From: UBA3792 sp045576895
GTDB lineage: Bacteria > Bacillota > Clostridia > Christensenellales > CAG-138
Assembly: GCA_045576895.1 (NCBI GenBank)
Contig: JAZNHI010000190.1
Coordinates: 1 to 5,217, forward strand
Length of the DNA: 5,217 bases
Reading direction: 5' to 3'
Part shown: in pieces, positions 4,761-5,217 of the stretch
Numbering within the stretch: the stretch's first letter is position 1
How the letters are laid out: each line of letters starts with the position of its first letter
Notes under the pieces: generated by a model
Databases searched by the model: none
What the model was told of the DNA's origin: nothing
What the model saw: the letters and a program-made list of their open reading frames with translations, nothing else
Translations under genes and position numbers: made by a program

Positions 4761-5217
4761 GTAGGAATGCTGCTGCCCGCAAGCGCACCCGTCGACCAGG
4801 CGATCTGCAGGTTGAATCCGCCCGTAAAGGCGTCCGTATCGAGAAGCTCCCCCGCAAAATACAGGTTCGCGATCTTCTTTGACTCCATCGTGGAAGGGTT
4901 GACCTCCGCAACCTTCACGCCGCCGCGCGTGACGATCGCCTCCGCGATCGGACGCGTTCCGGTCACATGCAGCTTCAGCCCCTTCAGCGTTTCGACAAGC
5001 GCTCTTCTCTGCGCCTTCGTACAGTTGCCCGCCTGCGCGGTTCCGTCGATCCCGGCGGCGTCGAGCACAACGCCCAGGAGCTTCTGCGGCAGCAGCCCGT
5101 ACAGCGCGCCGGAGAACGTCTTTTTCGCGTTCGCCGCAAGATCCCGTAAAAGCCTTGCGTCCAGCTGCTCCTCCGTAAGCCCCGGCTTCAGGTCGATCGA
5201 AAGCACCGTGCCCGCCG
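4751..5217 (-). CDS. HI0933/BaiN-family NAD(P)/FAD-dependent oxidoreductase (N-terminus beyond window)
   Basis: The frame stays open to the right edge, showing the last 154 residues of a protein normally near 400; the N-terminal FAD-binding GxGxxG region is outside the window. The family is recognised by TRGGV, then PSTMESKKIANLYFAGELLD and TGGFNLQIAWSTGALAG near the C-terminus, which form the FAD-contacting end of HI0933-type flavoproteins. The physiological substrate is not established for most members; BaiN has been linked to bile-acid dehydroxylation, but this residue pattern does not show that role here. A GTG at 5206-5204 is not the real start, since coding continues upstream of it (residues A-G-T) and it lies mid-domain. 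The stop TAG (4753-4751) is 4 bases from the cmk ATG, and this gene commonly precedes cmk in Clostridia. Confidence 0.93.
   Translation of the reverse strand, partial: AGTVLSIDLKPGLTEEQLDARLLRDLAANAKKTFSGALYGLLPQKLLGVVLDAAGIDGTAQAGNCTKAQRRALVETLKGLKLHVTGTRPIAEAIVTRGGVKVAEVNPSTMESKKIANLYFAGELLDTDAFTGGFNLQIAWSTGALAGSSIPTEV

Noticed and set aside
3576..4764. Plus-strand reading frames opposite plsC and cmk
   Set aside because: They are Arg-rich shadows of genes whose catalytic motifs are all present on the minus strand.
4747..4911. Longer cmk reading frame starting at 4911
   Set aside because: The extra 55 residues are Arg/Ser-rich, read through the flavoprotein gene in another frame, and precede a proper start with its own Shine-Dalgarno sequence at 4756-4760.
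1..5217. CRISPR array, tRNA or rRNA gene, insertion sequence, toxin-antitoxin or phage defence genes
   Set aside because: No spaced direct repeats, cloverleaf, transposase motif or such gene is visible. Every stretch is explained by five genes and one intergenic region.

Overview
The window is bacterial, GC-rich, and coded entirely on the minus strand, so transcription runs from the right edge to the left edge. The gene order is a HI0933-type flavoprotein, cmk, plsC, then an ispH gene fused to ribosomal protein S1. This order, and the fused ispH-S1 gene itself, are characteristic of Clostridia. The high GC content and the Glu/Ala-rich and Arg-rich low-complexity segments suggest a GC-rich anaerobic clostridial lineage such as Oscillospirales or Christensenellales. 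That placement is an inference from gene content, not a species identification.

Region 1 (right edge to 1084) is a compact operon of four genes. A flavoprotein lacking its N-terminus at the right edge (4751-5217) is followed 4 bases later by cmk (4090-4746). One base separates cmk from plsC (3486-4088), and plsC overlaps ispH-rpsA (1084-3489) by 4 bases (ATGA). The products serve housekeeping biosynthesis: CMP/dCMP phosphorylation, phospholipid acylation, the last step of the MEP isoprenoid pathway, and mRNA binding by S1 in translation. A rho-independent terminator at 1027-1061 closes the operon.

Region 2 (868-1026) is a short AT-rich intergenic segment carrying a separate promoter: an extended -10 element, several inverted repeats, phased A/T tracts, and a strong ribosome binding site. 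It drives region 3 (1-867), a BMP/PnrA-family substrate-binding lipoprotein cut off by the left edge, probably the first gene of a nucleoside-type ABC transporter operon.

The most interesting signal lies inside the ispH-rpsA fusion. At the end of the IspH domain there is a well-formed promoter (TTGCAA, 16 bp, extended -10 TGATATAAT) written with unusual ATA codons. About 50 bases downstream lies a strong Shine-Dalgarno sequence (AGGGAGGT) and an in-frame ATG (codon 274), exactly where IspH ends and the S1 part begins. The gene therefore appears able to make both the 801-residue fusion and a free 528-residue S1 protein. The ATG sits in a TAATG string, which looks like the trace of an ancestral stop-start junction.
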